Shown here: positions 63,501 to 64,000 of the stretch, piece by piece | Position numbering within the stretch: the stretch's first letter is position 1 | Layout of the letters: every line of letters starts with the position of its first letter | Assembly (NCBI GenBank): GCA_016872055.1 | Contig: VHBH01000003.1 | Location: 1 to 64,000, forward strand | Length of the DNA: 64,000 nt | Reading direction: 5' to 3' | Source of the DNA: Nitrososphaerota archaeon | GTDB lineage: Archaea > Thermoproteota > Nitrososphaeria > Nitrososphaerales > Nitrosopumilaceae | Program-made: the position numbers and the translations under genes | Notes under the pieces: generated by a model | Told to the model about the DNA's origin: nothing | What the model saw: only the letters and a program-made list of their open reading frames with translations | Databases searched by the model: none

Positions 63501-63716
63501 CTGCAGACATTGCGCAAAGAGCAAGGCTATAATCCAACAGATGTTTTGAGCTGCGCACATATCTTGGATCTGGATTCAGAATCTCTGGAAATGGCTAAAG
63601 AAAAATCAAAGGACTTGGCTTTTTTGGTTCGAGTAAAATCAGTGGATTTTGAATCAGCTCCGCAAACAAAAGACGATGACATTGATGGTCAAAAAATCCG
63701 AATCTGGATAGAGTAG
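60525..63716 (+). CDS. ileS: Isoleucyl-tRNA synthetase
   Basis: 1063 residues. Class I synthetase: HAGH at 53-56 (PTMNGIPHAGHLRGR), KMSKS-type GNKMSKSLGN near residue 600, an editing (CP1) domain, and a zinc-type ending. Archaeal/eukaryal-like length. Charges tRNA-Ile; single gene. Start ATG 60525. Confidence 0.96.
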   Translation: MLQLDRELNSKKIEEQIRQHLSSLDLQKMLDDAKSGQNLVFIEGPPTMNGIPHAGHLRGRIIKDLWYRYNTLLGYKITFNAGWDTQGLPVELQAEKELGITGGKTEILKSFGIEKLVAECKKLVHKYNEKWIEVDNLLGMSFNQENAYWTYKDEFIEREWQILKKAHEIGVLTEGHRIVAYCPSCQTALSSQEVNQGYEMVQDPSLYYKVKLESEDAFLIVWTTMPFTLVTDAMVGLNPEENYHYVKVEGETWVVGEKRLEEFAKEVKIENYQIIKTVKGASFEGKKYIHPLLTEIPKLAELAKNPNYHIAVSEEFVDPITGSGLVHLAPANGEEDYNIAQKRKIPVFSPIDDEVKFTSDAGKYASMFVRDADRQITEDIKAKGALVRIGRIKHKYPLCWRSHHPIVWLARREFFYMLDKLDNKAIEAAEKVEYFFDQPKNRFLGIIKEKHPWCISRERFWGCPLPIWNCKCGHVERLFSRKEILDVATDLPDGPNFELHRPWIDRIGIKCKKCGAQMEREKFVLDTWHNSGSAPYSSLSDSEYSKGIPAPFLTEGIDQTRGWAYTLLVENVILNNKPTPPYSAFLFQGHVLDKNGNKMSKSLGNVMDGKELLTKYPVDLIRFYFIWKSSPIEPINFSTDEMMSRPYQILNTLYHIHLYYKQNSEYDKFDYNIHTISQARQRNLLGSPDIWILSKLQRLVKLVQQNNDSCKFHESARALEDFIINSLSQVYIPITKAELWDEDNSKTDRRFAIYAILHKILKTLDVLIHPLCPYTSEYLHLAVFGKDSILLESWPVPETDLINDTIEESFDLMKESVSVSSAARMKAKLKRRWPLTDAVVCVTPGQKQKLESLSELLLSQMNVESFKAVELLNSAGLELINEMQSLKLPVKPLVEMDRKKIGPKAKQHMGALLSAFAGTKPEEIISNLLKSKSHTFDIEAEKITLDLEDFVISFDAQDGYAYSQRDSLIVFISTARNREMMARGLVKDLARRLQTLRKEQGYNPTDVLSCAHILDLDSESLEMAKEKSKDLAFLVRVKSVDFESAPQTKDDDIDGQKIRIWIE

Positions 63717-63744
63717 TAAGCTAGCTTTTGGTAAATGTTTGGTC

Positions 63745-63751
63745 TTAAATA
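63745..63751 (+). promoter_or_regulatory. TATA-like box for 63774 gene
   Basis: TTAAATA centred about 26 nt before the ATG at 63774. Confidence 0.5.
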
Positions 63752-63773
63752 GCAAAATTACCAATATAGTGTA

Positions 63774-64000
63774 ATGGTAAAGCAGATCAGTCTTGATGCG
63801 TGGCAGATACAGCACCTACAGGCACTGCTAAAAAAGGGAGCAACCATCGTCACAAAAACCGGCACGCCGATTATTTTGTACAGACAAACACTAGAAGAAG
63901 AGGAAGAGTCCTATGAGGAGATTGTTTGTTCGCTAACAGACAAGCACGTAGTAGAGCAAGTAGTGATTTCTGGTGGAGGAATTCCCCCGACATTTAGACA
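63774..64000 (+). CDS. Unknown protein, cut by window end
   Basis: About 75 residues before the edge: ISLDAWQIQHLQALLKKGAT, then an acidic stretch LEEEEESYEEI and SGGGIPPTFR. The helix-plus-loop start with KTGTPIILYRQ is not a family I recognise. Continues beyond 64000. Confidence 0.6.
   Translation, partial: MVKQISLDAWQIQHLQALLKKGATIVTKTGTPIILYRQTLEEEEESYEEIVCSLTDKHVVEQVVISGGGIPPTFR

Noticed and set aside
1-64000. CRISPR arrays, insertion sequences, rRNA or tRNA genes
   Set aside because: No repeat-spacer pattern, transposase motif, or cloverleaf-like sequence was found by reading; small tRNAs or C/D-box RNAs could be missed without a covariance-model search.

Overview
The window reads as chromosomal DNA of a mesophilic ammonia-oxidising-type archaeon (Thaumarchaeota/Nitrososphaerota, Nitrosopumilus/Nitrosotenuis-like). 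The evidence is the gene mix seen here: archaeal EF-2, a CdvC (Vps4-like) ATPase with an ESCRT-III-like partner, A-type ATPase subunit F, TrmB and Lrp/AsnC regulators, a PAC2 protein, futalosine-pathway menaquinone genes, bacterial-type UvrABC, many very small zinc proteins, frequent TTG/GTG starts, and TATA-like boxes about 25-30 nt ahead of start codons, which suggests leaderless transcripts. The DNA is A+T rich and densely coding on both strands, with many short convergent overlaps. I saw no rRNA or tRNA gene, insertion sequence or CRISPR array.

Layout. 1-4111: EF-2 (cut by the window edge), mqnD and mqnE (menaquinone), a thiamine-binding-like protein. 4249-10385: a secreted coiled-coil protein, two zinc-finger/TPR modules facing each other, an A+T-rich accessory stretch (6575-8614) with an SNase-like protein plus a 2-oxoglutarate/Fe(II)-oxygenase-like gene and mini-genes, an Lrp regulator and a membrane-anchored J-domain protein. 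10822-20204: an HD-GNAT-like fusion, a SNF2 helicase interrupted by a 208-residue mini-intein, PAC2, a 39-residue Cys/His protein and a large PKD-type surface protein. 20455-24205: small membrane proteins, AtpF, a SWIM protein, a phosphoesterase and a decayed gene. 24405-28812: carB and carA, both with abnormal 5' ends; carB carries a 21-nt in-frame insertion with two TAA stops. 28923-32441: a cdvC cell-division cluster and a divergent TrmB regulator. 32749-43364: metabolic genes (RidA, DHH phosphoesterase, citrate synthase, glycerate kinase, ureohydrolase, Fe-alcohol dehydrogenase, F420-type oxidoreductase, PPOX) and small unknowns. 44129-50488: uvrB-uvrA-uvrC operon. 50596-54247: a stand-alone Lrp ligand domain, a HEPN-like gene pair, a broken blue-copper protein, a hemerythrin-like protein, an MBL-fold nuclease and a histidine-kinase remnant. 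54277-64000: purN, a cupin, secreted proteins, an HtrA protease, folD and the formyl-THF cyclo-ligase, purD, ileS and a partial gene.

How they fit together. The biosynthetic genes serve purine (purN, purD, with one-carbon folate input from folD and the cyclo-ligase), pyrimidine/arginine (carAB) and menaquinone (mqnD, mqnE) synthesis. The cdvC operon and uvrBAC operon are the clearest multi-gene machines. The most unusual points are the carB insertion and the lack of ordinary start codons in carAB, the SNF2 mini-intein, the divergent ESCRT-III-like gene in the cdvC operon, and several genes with in-frame stops or truncations that point to recent decay (or to sequence error, which cannot be excluded from sequence alone).
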